Assembly: GCF_016802725.1 (NCBI RefSeq)
Contig: NC_052667.1
Span: 25,566,346 to 25,630,345 of the forward strand
Origin: Solenopsis invicta
Lineage: Eukaryota; Arthropoda; Insecta; Hymenoptera; Formicidae
Reading direction: 5' to 3'
Length of the DNA: 64,000 nucleotides
A program made the position numbers and the translations under genes. Under the pieces are notes generated by a model. It had not been told where the DNA came from. It ran no database searches and saw nothing but the letters and a program-made list of their open reading frames with translations. The number at the start of each line of letters is the position of its first letter. Within the stretch, counting starts at the first letter, position 1. Positions 25,704 through 36,737 of the stretch are shown in pieces.

Positions 25704-27170
25704 ACAGTGTGTCATCAAATGTGTTCGCGCGACATAAAAGTCTTCCTCGACCGATGCGTGAACTACATCTGCGATTCTCGTCGCAATTATTTCTGGCACT
25801 CGCGCAAATTGCATGGTAAAAAATGTAATCGTAATACTCAAACATTTCCGCGTGAATCCGCGCCGTACACTTTTCTATCAGCAAGTGGAGATCTGGCTGG
25901 AAAGGAGTGCAGATCTCTCATCGGCAGCCATTGTGCGAAAGGTAAACAGATGAGATCTATTATCCCACGCGTCGTCGCTTAATGGCACAGAGAGCCGGCG
26001 CATCGCGATAAGCCGGTTAAAATACAAAAATCAAGATAACGCTGGAACACGGCGCAACTTTTATTCGATTGCGTAATTGCAGCTACGCATAAATTGAATG
26101 CAAACGCTTTGTTCAAGTTTCGTGCCTACATTAAAAATCGCGCTCGTAGATACGTAAACATCGCCACATAATATCTTTTGAATATATCTCTTGTCAAATC
26201 GCTTAAAAGTCGATGAGAAAAATGCAAAAGACACAAAATAATGTATTATAATAAATAAATTATAGAACAAATATAATAGTAAAGAATATTTTTACGTGTA
26301 AATTATCTTTTGTACATCTTACACATAAATCAAGAAAGTAAGATTTTATGAACATTTTATAAAATACTTATTTTATTTGAAAAAAAAAAATAGAATTTTT
26401 TTTTATATTGTAAACCGATAGGCTCAAATGAAATGAATAAATCAAATGTACAATATGTAATGCCAATAAAGAGTCAAACATAAAGTATTCACGTACCAAT
26501 GTATTCTTTTATATAAACGTTATATATAAACGTTTTAGTCGTAGGAATTCGACCATTCTCACAATCACACACAGTATATAAGTATAACACATTTTTTTTA
26601 ATATTATAATTTCTTTGGCTTAAAAACTCAACTTTTTAAAATAATCCCTTTTTGGAAAATATTTATTGTTAGATTATTTTTAATCTAAGAAAACACTTTA
26701 ATTAAGTTTAATAATAATATTATTAGCTTATTTGTAAACATTATTTAAATGTGAAAAATGTAATAATACAAAATAATATACTTACTTATACTTAAAGTAA
26801 TATATCTATTTATTTAAAAATAAATATTTTTACTTAAACGAAACAAATGTTTGCATAAAAGTACGTGTAATTTTAAGAAAACGTATTTTTTCAATTAAAA
26901 AAATTTTTCTCTGTATCATATAAATAATATGACATTTTTTCATATTTATAAATATAAATTAATACATATTGTACATTAATAAAATTGCAATGTATAATTA
27001 CAATTTTATAATTCAGGAAATTGTTATTATGTCGCGAGATAATAAAAACAGATTGAAATTGTGTCGAAACATAAAATAATTCTGTATTTTAGCTATGCCA
27101 CAATAATTTTAATTTATCAATGAGAATCGTTCTTTTCAGGCAATTATTTTTGAAACGTTTTTACATTAGA
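25704..27170. other. Spacer
   Basis: 25704-26050 has intermediate GC; the remainder is very AT-rich. Nothing supported. Confidence 0.5.
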
Positions 27171-28215
27171 AAAAAATTTCTTTTATTTAGTTAAAATGTA
27201 AGAGACGGCTTGTCATAATTCATCGAGATCTGCATCGACGAATCATGCCGATTATTTATGCATCTAACGTGAGATAAACTGAACGGCAGATTTTCACCAT
27301 GCGCCATCGACGACGGCCGCATCATCGGACCGCCGTTAATTGGGCGATAATTCGCGCGAGTGCAATTAGGTGAATAAAACATGCGCGCGCAATACCATAA
27401 CTACGGAGAACTACGATCAATTCAAGGACACGCTATAATGAGAGACCGCCGGTGCGGTCGGAATTCGCGATAATCACGCGTTCGCCGCGGGTTAAACGCG
27501 CGCGCGCGCGCGCGAGCGTTCATTTGTAACTCTATACGGATATAGCGACGCGATCGCGCGACCTCGCATTTTTCTCCATCGCGGTGTCAGATCGCTCTCT
27601 TAAGGAGATCTAGATGCGTGGCAGGGAGCTATAGGAGGCACTCGCATGGACAACCTTCGCCTGGTGCCATCCATTTTCAGTGGATTTCGCGGAATCTCGC
27701 TCGCGGAATTGCGCTTCGAGTGCGCTTCGCGCATCGATTCGCGACGGCGAATGTTACCTCCGGCGACACGATTCGTCGTGCGATCGTACGCACTCGCTTT
27801 ATCCTTCACGTCGAATCGAACTCGATCTCATCGTATCCGCGCATCCGACGATGCGCAACGGTTCCGGTGCAGCTCACAATTAAACGGTGCGTGCGAATCC
27901 AATTTAAAATTACGAATGCAAATCCACGAGGAGTTTCATGCACTCGAGAGAAAAGCACCTGACATTCATTACTCTAATTAATATTGATTGTTAAAATAAT
28001 TGAAGAGTTTCCTATAAAGACCAAACAAATCCATTCTCAGGTAAATTCAAAAGTGGACGTTATTAGTGCTTGAATCTTATTTCGACTTAAGTTGTACTTT
28101 AAACAAAAACAGTATACAATTGCAAATATGCACTTTATTTGGCACCATTTTCAAACGTATTAAAAACGTCGCTACAATAACGTAATGGTAACAATTATAT
28201 GATAAACAATACACG
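27171..28215. other. CpG-rich island with (CG)n
   Basis: GC-rich 27190-27960, including a (CG)n run at about 27498-27514. Three plus-strand frames overlap here without domains. Probably regulatory or non-coding. Confidence 0.45.
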
Positions 28216-28612
28216 ACATTCTAGCAATACATAACGTCATGTGATATTATACGAATATCTGTGCGATGTTGTGATGTCGCTCGTATATTATACGAATATC
28301 TAGGCAATGTCGTGATGTCGCATGTATATTATACGAATATCTGTGCGATGTCGCTCGTATATTATACGAATATCTAGGCAATGTCGTGATGTCGCATGTA
28401 TATTATACGAATATCTGTGCGATGTCGCTCGTATATTATACGAATATCTAGGCAATGTCGTGATGTCGCATGTATATTATACGAATATCTGTGCGATGTC
28501 GCTCGTATATTATACGAATATCTAGGCAATGTCGTGATGTCGCATGTATATTATACGAATATCTGTGCGATGTCGCAATATTCGTGCGATATCATGTGCT
28601 GTTAGGAATACT
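28216..28612. mobile_element. MITE carrying an internal tandem array
   Basis: Right end GATATCATGTGCTGTTAGGA is an inverted match to the left end TTCTAGCA..ACGTCATGTGATATTA and to the ends of the short element at 55918-56054 (CCTAACAGCATATGATATCG). The interior has been amplified as a 74-bp tandem repeat. Confidence 0.65.
28240..28590. repeat. 74-bp tandem repeat, about 4.5 copies
   Basis: Units repeat every 74 bases almost without change (TATTATACGAATATCTGTGCG then TATTATACGAATATCTAGGC in each). Because 74 is not a multiple of 3 the open frames across it are an artefact. The near identity of units points to recent expansion. Confidence 0.95.
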
Positions 28613-29074
28613 TGTTACCCATCATTTTCGCTGCAGAATATCCAACGTTCGAAAAACAAAAACCACACAGTTATTGTGCCAAAGCACTCGTACAGCCATT
28701 TGTATGCGATCCGGGAAACTTGTGTTAGAGCCTAATAGTTAGAATTACCAAATACTTTTCTCTTATTGTGCTCACGTAATTTACACTATATGCGATAGTG
28801 CGCACCGTGCGTTTCGTGCCGCATGCATAGATTTACGAAGATGCATATTGCATAAATGTGTCCCGGGCGTCCGTAACGCATAAATTCCGCGAAACTGAAT
28901 ATTCAATTTCGCATATGTCACCCATATGCTTTTATGCGCACATTCTGTCCGCGACGGCCTTTAGTTAGGTATGCACCGGTGCGCACTAGCGCGTCCAATC
29001 GAATTCCCCGTTAGCACACTTTTGTTTCGAACCCCATGGACGTCAAATGGGGTCCGGCGTGCGAGCGTTCCATC
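28613..29074. other. Spacer of intermediate GC
   Basis: No gene. Several ATGCATA/GCATA motifs at 28820-28940. Confidence 0.45.
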
Positions 29075-29078
29075 TTAA

Positions 29079-29624
29079 GAGGATGCTATAGTGACGGGAA
29101 TTACCGACACATTACAGTGTTCATTAATTTTCAAATTGGCTCTACAGATCACAAAATCCTTTTACAGAACAAAAGTACGCACCAAAACAAAGTGCGGGCT
29201 GGTAAATTTTACGAGAAAATCGAACAAAAAGTTAAAAATTTATTTATTTTCGGCTCGTGGATCTGTTAACCGAGGTTAACTTTTGTCATTTACTAACGTT
29301 CTGTAGCTCGTATGTATGAAATGAGACGAGGCCGCACTTTAGAAAACTCTAACAAACAACACTGACTGTGTGTCATTCCAGTCAAAAGCCTAACAAAAAA
29401 GTTTAACATGTAAACAGCCGTACGTGTACAAATTTTGCTTAGCGCACGTAAACAATGGCAAGCAGAGTAGTGACTGTAGTTGATAGGTTTTTTCGGAGAT
29501 GACGAAATAATCGAAAAACAAAGACAGATCTATGCGTTAGACAAAGAGCAATAGGCTGGTCTCCCTCGAAAAATAATCTGCAATGCCGACGTCGAGGAAG
29601 TTCTTCGGTCACTATAGCATCCTC
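29079..29624. mobile_element. piggyBac-like MITE bounded by TTAA, element 2
   Basis: TTAA (29075-29078) then GAGGATGCTATAGTGAC; at the other end the exact reverse complement and TTAA (29625-29628). Perfect 17-bp inverted repeats; 546 bp, close in size to the element at 10120-10668 but with different end sequence. No transposase. Confidence 0.88.
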
Positions 29625-29714
29625 TTAACGAATTTGTTCATTTGATTTCTGTATCGAAAAGATGAAAAAAAAAATTTGCGATTTCACGTTCTACATTTGT
29701 CCATTTAGTATCAT

Positions 29715-29945
29715 CTACACAGTAAAAAATTTCCTCTAAAAATTTATCCTCAAAGTATCATGATAATTGTGAGACATAATATTTAAAAAAATTTTAATAT
29801 ATATTTTAATAACTAAACACTTAACTAAGCATTTTACACATTTTATTGTGAAAAATATCAATAAACCAGAAAAAAAATTACAACAAAATTCTTCGAAATA
29901 TGACAATTACCATAATTTTGTAGGTAATTGTAAAAAAAATTTGCT
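29715..29945. repeat. Dispersed CAGTRARAAAWTTCTC-type repeat
   Basis: Contains the AAATTTATCCTCAAA...ATGATAATTGTG motif and an inverted AATTCTTCGAAATATGACAATT partner. The same motif recurs at 40317-40765, 58478-58705, 59020-59112, 60574-60655 and 61898-62000. Confidence 0.55.
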
Positions 29946-31309
29946 ATATAAAACATTTTTAATTGCCATATTATTTTTTTAAGATATCTTTAAATCATTT
30001 ATATTCCACATGCCAATCTCAGCTTGTCGCTTCCGCGAGATGAGCGAAAGACTTCGTCGTCGCGCCGCCGTCGTCGCTCCTCCTCGGTGAGACTCCGAGA
30101 ATTCTCGGCGATAAAGCGAAATCCGTTCCACATACCGCACGTCGCAGGTCTCTGTGCGTTCTTTCAGGAAAGCGATAACAGTCGCGCGGCTCACAATCGC
30201 TCGATGCATCGCCCGTCCCGACGTAATATCGTCCGGCGCGGGAGTGTCAATTATTAATCTATTTGTTCGCGATTTTTTTCTTCGATTTTTTTCGGTGATA
30301 CTTTCAAACATTATTAAGCACTGAAGGATCAAATTTAAACAAACATCGGGAGTTAAATAATGTTTTGTCATTTTTAACTTATATGTGTCAAAATTGTCAT
30401 ATTTAACACAAAATATGTGATGACAAAAAACAATTAGGGGAGAGTTGCCAAATGCGTATTATTTAAACTATTTTTTATTATATTTCGCATTTAATGCTGT
30501 TTTAGATGTAAATTAAAGTTCGAAATTGTAGCTCAATATTTTAATCATCTATTGACATGTTAAATTTTTCAGAAATAACAAATTAGTTTGTTATAATATT
30601 TTCTGTAACATAACGTGGAAAATGTGATTTAAAAAACCGGTCGGTTAAAGCGTACTTGTGGTCTCTTAATCGTATTGTTTTCGAAAATATTGAATTTATA
30701 AATTAAACTAATTAAAAATGTAAGGAACCTTAACTAATATTTATTTCATTAATAATTTATCAAAAAAACGAACAAATATTCATTAATTAATGAATAAGAA
30801 TAGTAAAAAGATAAGAATACTCAAAGTAACTTGAATTTGTTTTTGAAACTGACATATTCTTATTTATAGTAATTACTAGTTTTACTATTATCATTTACAC
30901 AGAAAAAAAAATTACATACTATCATATCGACAATTCATCGTTTCACGTGTAAACAAGAATATAAAATCTTCTTAGAAGAATTTATAAATTTAAACATAAT
31001 TTGTTTACATGAAGAAATTTTTTTTCACGTAAGAAAAATGTAATAGTTTAAAAGAAAATATAATAATTTAAAATAAAATTGCATAATTACATTATTATCA
31101 GTTATATAAATTGAATACTTTACATCAAATGTACCTGATTTTCCAAAATGCTGATAGCATGCACAAAACTAAATAAAACTCATTATAATTTTGTGTATAT
31201 ACTACTTATTCCTTATTTACTTTTTATTTTTGTCACTAAACATTCCTTATACGAAGTAGTAGGTACGCTTTAAGAGACCGGTACGCATTCAGCAACTTTC
31301 TACACCTAA
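29946..31309. other. Spacer with a small CpG island and a repeat
   Basis: 30010-30260 GC-rich with no domain in its frames. 30903-31030 shares CAAGAATATAAAATCTT and an ATCGACAATTCAT-like block with 56826-57225. Confidence 0.45.
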
Positions 31310-31542
31310 TCAACCCATGTCTGTGGATTAAATTGCTTAACTAAAAAAATGAGCGGCATCAATTATATTAACGCGTCTAGCAAATAATAAACTAAATTTT
31401 ATAAAATTCAAATTTAACACATTTCTCGAATTAAATTATTTTATTGAAATTAACGACGTATTGAGTAGAAGCAGTGGACATAGGAATGATTAAAAGTAAC
31501 TCAAATTGGGCGCAATAGATCGACATTATAAATTTAACAGTA
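31310..31542. mobile_element. CACTGTTAAAT-family MITE, 5'-worn copy
   Basis: Ends AAATTTAACAGT and has the inner block AATGATTAAAAGTAACTCAA, the inverse of the same block near the left end of 36376-36737. The left terminal repeat is not recognisable. Confidence 0.55.
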
Positions 31543-32702
31543 TAGTTAACACATTAAGTACGTAAAGGAAAAAAAAAGAAATTAAAAGAATATGAATAAG
31601 ACGATGAGAAGGAAGTGGTTGAGCTATAAGAAAACGTATAAACATCCATTGCGTGAAACGCATATCTTCAATGTTTTTCACGAAAAACAACGCACGTTTT
31701 AGAATCGCACGTTTTAGAATCTACGAGAGCGATCGTCGCGAATGAGACGCTCGATATATGTACAGGGTGTTCCCGATCGCTCAGGCAGGCTTCCGTAATC
31801 CTATTCAGTCGTTTAAATTTCAATGGGTTTCACTCTTTCCGAGAGATCCTAAATTTAGAATATTCAGATTCGTCCATTTACGACGACGCGTAGCGTTGAC
31901 GCGTCGAAAAAGATGATTTCCCGAGGGAAAAGTTTCAGGTGCCTTCTGGAACTCTCTGTACGACGATGCGACGAAGATACGCGCAGCAATTTATAGTCTT
32001 ATCTCGTCGACGTGTTCGAACGCGCACAAACACGCGCGGAGAGACTTCGCCTTCTCGCGTCGTTGCGAGCCCTCGATTCTCCTCGATCGATGAATTATGC
32101 GATCCCGCTCTCATTTGACTCGCGTAAAATCCACGTGATTAGTAACTAGACGCGGTTACGTAAGAAAGAACCAAGTCCAAAATACATTGCTTCCGGACGC
32201 GTTAAAATTCCTGCGATAAAACACCTTCAGGTGCCTCGAAGGCAATTCGATTTTATCGCCAAAATAACAGTTAATCATGTTCAATAATTCCTCAATAATT
32301 AACAGTAGGTGATTAATGTAATGTCAACAATAGACAGTCGATTTCCTCACTAATTAAATATAGATAAAAATAATAAGTGTGATTTAGAAGAATTGCAAAG
32401 ACTGCGTTTTTTTTCTTTTTTTGTTTATGGAAATGTGTACACATTTTTTTTGTCATTGATTAAGAAAAAAGAGAGAAAGTTTAAGAAGCCTGCTTTCAAG
32501 GATGTATCACGTCTTAAAGCTTTAAAATATAATAATGAGTTTTGTAAATTGTTCTATTATTATTAGGTTTAAACTTTTGTTATTCTCTGGTTGGTTTCAA
32601 AGTTATTTAATTCTTCGTTTGATCTGATTCCTACGTAAACTCGCTCGTTTTGTAGTACTTATTTACGATGGAGAAGAAGCATTATAAATTAAACAAATCT
32701 TT

Positions 32703-32747
<45 letters not shown>

Positions 32748-32968
32748 GTATGATAAAACTTTAATATGTGCAAAAATTTATTTGGATCCACTCTTACGTT
32801 TAAAAAGTTATTTACCTAAACTGAAGTGAATATGGTCATTTAGGCTGCATTTAAACCATAAATTATTCACTGGTTTGTTTTTTTTTTACAACTGGTTCTT
32901 CGACCAAAATTCCAATATTTACAATCAAAATTTTTTTCCTGACCAGGAAAGAAAAAAATACATTTAAA
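31543..32968. other. CpG-rich island (31700-32250) and spacer
   Basis: A single transposon-like end ACAGGGTGTTCCCGATC occurs at 31762. (AC)n microsatellite at 32703-32742. No gene. Confidence 0.5.
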
Positions 32969-33191
32969 GCGATGCTGGAGTCGTCTATATATTACCGACA
33001 AAAATACCATTTTGTTAAACAAATTATACTTTGTATTGATTTCACAGAAATATAATTTCTTTTACAGAATTAAAATACACATGCATGCGCATGTGTGCTC
33101 TGATTCATTTAGCAAAAAAAAAGGGAAAAAGTAAATTACAGATTTTTATAACGACTTTTACTTTAATGTGGCGATCAAAGTCGTCAGTTCA
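32969..33191. repeat. Dispersed repeat, copy 1 (pairs with 63769-64000)
   Basis: Shared blocks in order: ATGCTGRAGT, ATTACCRACAAAAATACCATTTT, GAAATATAATTTCTTTTACA, ACTTTTACTTTAAT and GTCARTTCA. Confidence 0.8.
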
Positions 33192-33410
33192 CCGAAACAT
33201 TAACTTCATAGAAACGTTACGCAGGAGGTCATGTGTACGAAATAAAGGCAGAGCCAGGTGTAGAATAAATGTAGAATAAATGAATGAATAATATTGAACC
33301 GTTAGAATTAAGTCGGGAAGTCTAACAGAATAGAACGTTTGAGCTGTGCATATGTGTGCGCGAGATATAGTATGCAAAGGTCTTAAATGTTTCGTAAACC
33401 GTTCGTGTGT

Positions 33411-33440
33411 AAGTCGAGTTTATCGAGTAAAACTCGACTT
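33411..33440. repeat. Perfect short hairpin
   Basis: AAGTCGAGTTT and its reverse complement AAACTCGACTT around an 8-base loop. No gene next to it. Confidence 0.8.
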
Positions 33441-34795
33441 GCCGTTTCTAAATTTCTTATTAACGTTCAGCACTGGTACTGGCATAGTCAAAATATCCTT
33501 GACACAATGTCAACACCAGACACGCAATTCCTTCCGTTAATTAACTGTAGATAAAATATAACGATAAACATGATTTAGCGCGCGAGGCTGCGATTCCTTT
33601 CTTTAAATTATCATCGATCAACTATGATAACGATCAGCTGTTTCTCACCGAGCTAATTATTCACAGCCGGCGTTCGGAGTAAAAATATGTTTTCCCGTAC
33701 ACAAATAAGTCAACGACTCCAGGTTGCCGAAAGATAACGCTGACACTTCTTTACGCGCATAAATTATGCTCGCGGTACAGAGTTATTTGCGCAATCCATC
33801 ATCTCAATAATCGACACTATCGAGCGACGATCGAAGGTCAGCCTTATTCGTGAAATATATCAGACGTTCACGAGCAGCAATAAAATGCTCCGCATGACGA
33901 TTTAATATTTAAAATCCTCATTCCATTTCCACGTCCGTATTTCACCTATTTTCACGTGCTCCTTTTTTTTCGTTTCTCCGTATATCGATTATTAAAGCTC
34001 AAAATAACAAGAATAACAAGTTCGGACGATGTTTCACCTGAGAAACTCAATTTAAGATCTTGAAAATTTATTGATTTTAATTCTCAACAAGATCTCTTTC
34101 CGATAAAATAATACAGCATTCTCTCGGCGCCGCAATATTAATTTCACTATAATATTACTGCTGTTATAATAATTAATTTTGTATTTGCAAAACGTAAGAA
34201 TTGACATTTAAAGCTGATAAATCTTCCAGTTTCGATGATCTTTTTATAACGCATTTATACTATATTGTGCAAAACAAAAGTTTAATAAAATTCATAGCAC
34301 TAAACATAAAAAAAGATAAAAAAAGACTATCGATAAATACCACAAGTCGTCGCTTTTGGACCAGCGACGTGAGCATTTATCCTCCTCCCCTGTTCGAATA
34401 AGCTAGCTTCTCCGCGAGATTCGCGCGTACGCGTGTGCGCAGCCACTTATCTCTTACATTCCACCAAAGCCAAGGTAAACAGTAGGAAAAGAGAGAAAGG
34501 AGAGAAAGGAGAGAAGCAGAAAAGAAAAAAACGTTCGCGCGTCCTCCTCCTCGGTCGTTTCCAACCAGGCACCAAGGTTTCCGATCCCCCTCCTCTACTC
34601 TTCGCGCGCTCTTTTCACAATCCGGTCGATGTAATCGCCGCGTTATACTCGCGATCGTAGATTTCAGTTAGAGATCGATTAGATTCGTGAGGTCAGCCAA
34701 CCGAGAACTCCGCGAATCAGGGATGCACGGGAGCGATACCTCTTTTTGATATTGTGTAGCATAATTCTGGTTTTATTGCTACGTACAGAAGAGCG
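33441..34795. other. Spacer with two GC-richer blocks
   Basis: 33560-33900 and 34370-34690 are GC-richer; the first has several GATAAC/GATAAA motifs. 34490-34530 is a GAGAAAGGAGA run. No gene. Confidence 0.45.
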
Positions 34796-34799
34796 CGCG

Positions 34800-34830
<31 letters not shown>

Positions 34831-34868
34831 GCACGCACGCACGCACGCACGTACACGCGCACACGCAC
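34796..34868. repeat. Compound (GC)n(AC)n(GCAC)n microsatellite
   Basis: Alternating purine-pyrimidine throughout, so it could adopt Z-DNA. Confidence 0.95.
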
Positions 34869-34899
34869 AGATCTGTTTATTTAATCAATTAATCGATTT

Positions 34900-35520
34900 G
34901 TTATTTTTATTTTAATATGTTAATTATTGATTGTGGTTTTCCCCTGTTGCTAAGTTGCTGTGAGAGTTTAAATTAATTAATTCACTTAGTTTTTACACTT
35001 ACACTTTTTCTTAATTTTACTTTTAATTAGCTAATTAAAGTTACGTTAATTTGCTAATTTGTTAATTAATTGCAGTTCTTCCTTGTTGCTGTTTAATTAA
35101 TTAATTGATATATTTTTCCATTTATTTATTTTCATTCTTTAGCTTCCTTGCATTTTTATTTAATTTTTATTTCAATGACTTATAAAAGTTTTTTTCTCTT
35201 TTATTTCTACTCTAGAATTAAATCTTTATTTCATTGTGTTAATTATTGACTGTGTATTTCCCCTGTAAACGTTTTAATTAATTAATTAAATAATTATTTA
35301 TCATTATTTCACTTTCAATATATTTATATGTTAATTAACTATGGTTCTTCTCTGTTACCATGTCATTGTCTTAATTAATTAATTTATTTATTTATTTTCA
35401 TTCTTTACTTTCCTTTCAAACTTCTCGCATTTTCATATAACTTTTTAGTGCAATAAATCTTACAAGTTTTTTCTCTTTTATTTTTACTCTAAATTCAAAC
35501 CGTAAATTTCCAATAACTTA
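34900..35520. repeat. Diverged tandem duplication of about 300 bp
   Basis: The order GTTAATTATTGAYTGTG, TTTCCCCTGT, TTAATTAATTAATT, TTCTTTTATTT, ACTCTA occurs twice (from about 34918 and about 35238). A related GTTAATTAA..GTTCTT block lies inside each (35058 and 35329). Confidence 0.6.
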
Positions 35521-35945
35521 CTTTACAAGAATTTTATCTCATGTAACATGTATAGGCTATAACTTTTTAGGTACTGTGCTATCTGAAAAGATTGGAGCTA
35601 TAAAAAAAACCAGTGTAAATCTGGTGGAACACACACACACACACACACTCTCTCTCTCTCTCTCTCTCTCCCCCTCTCTTTCTCTCTCATTTTTTTTCAT
35701 CGTCTTTCTTTTTTTCTCACCGTTTTTTTTGTTTTACCAATTTACTTTCATTTATCTTATTTTATTTTCTGCTATTCCATAATTATTACTTTTAGCCACT
35801 TGTAATGTTATTTTCACTTTATTATGTATCTTTCTATATTTATCTTATTTTCGTTATCATTTTTTATTCTTCTCATCACTTTCATACATCTTTTGAACAT
35901 TTTTTAGAAGGCGTGCCGTAAAACGATAATAAACACTTCGTCTGC

Positions 35946-35976
<31 letters not shown>

Positions 35977-35990
35977 ATATATCAATCTTT
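35521..35990. repeat. Microsatellite-rich stretch
   Basis: (AC)n then (TC)n at about 35631-35690, T/C-rich sequence, and (TC)n at about 35946-35976. No gene. Confidence 0.85.
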
Positions 35991-36375
35991 TTATTTAGGA
36001 ACCAGCTAGTATCAAAGCGACGACCACGTCTGCGAAAAACGCAATCAGCAAAGAACGCAGATCGGCGGGGAACGCTGTTTGCTTTTCCCCATTTGCGATA
36101 AGCATGCATTCAATAGCTAAACGGGCCGAGGCGCGCCCGCGCGCGTGCGCGCGCGCGAACACGATAACGGCAGCGATAACGCTCGGTCGTCGATAACGCG
36201 GCGATATCTTCCGCACGCACGCGAGTCGAAGCGACGGCGTCCTCTGAATTTTTATCTCCGATTTAAACCGCGTTGAAAGCACCACGATACTGTGTGTCGC
36301 ACAGTTTGACTTTCCCAGCGTGCAGTCGCCAATTAATATAACAATCGCACAATATTGGCATCGTAATTGATAGTA
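35991..36375. other. CpG-rich island
   Basis: GC-rich with a CG run at 36130-36158 and three CGATAACG motifs (36162, 36174, 36191). The 127-codon minus-strand frame has no recognisable domain. Confidence 0.45.
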
Positions 36376-36737
36376 CACTGTTAAATTTGAAATGTCAAAT
36401 TGTATTCAATTTGAGTTATTTTTAATCATTCCTACAGATCATTACTCCTACACATGTGGCATTAATTTAACTAAAACAATAGAGTTAAATAATCCACCTT
36501 AAGAAATATATTAAATATGACTCAAATTTAATTTATCTTTTTATTAAGTGTGTACTGTGGCTGCTACTTTGTAACACTAAGCAATTCATCTATAGAAATG
36601 AGTTGACGTTTTTTTTTTTTTAACTACATGTCTGTGTTAAAGTAATTTCGATACATGTGGGGAGTTAAAAATAACAAATTGTTATTTAATTCAAGAAATT
36701 AGTTTAAATCCTTGAGATTCTTCAACATTTAACAGTT
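36376..36737. mobile_element. CACTGTTAAAT-family MITE, full-length copy
   Basis: Left end CACTGTTAAATTTG, right end the reverse of AACTGTTAAATGTTG, with TA on both sides. About 360 bp, non-coding. Related copies at 31310-31542 and 40355-40687. Confidence 0.75.

Noticed and set aside
28322..28742. Repetitive open frames reading YIIRISVRC and ILYEYLCDVA
   Set aside because: They are translations of the 74-bp tandem array; the unit length is not a multiple of three and no gene structure surrounds it.
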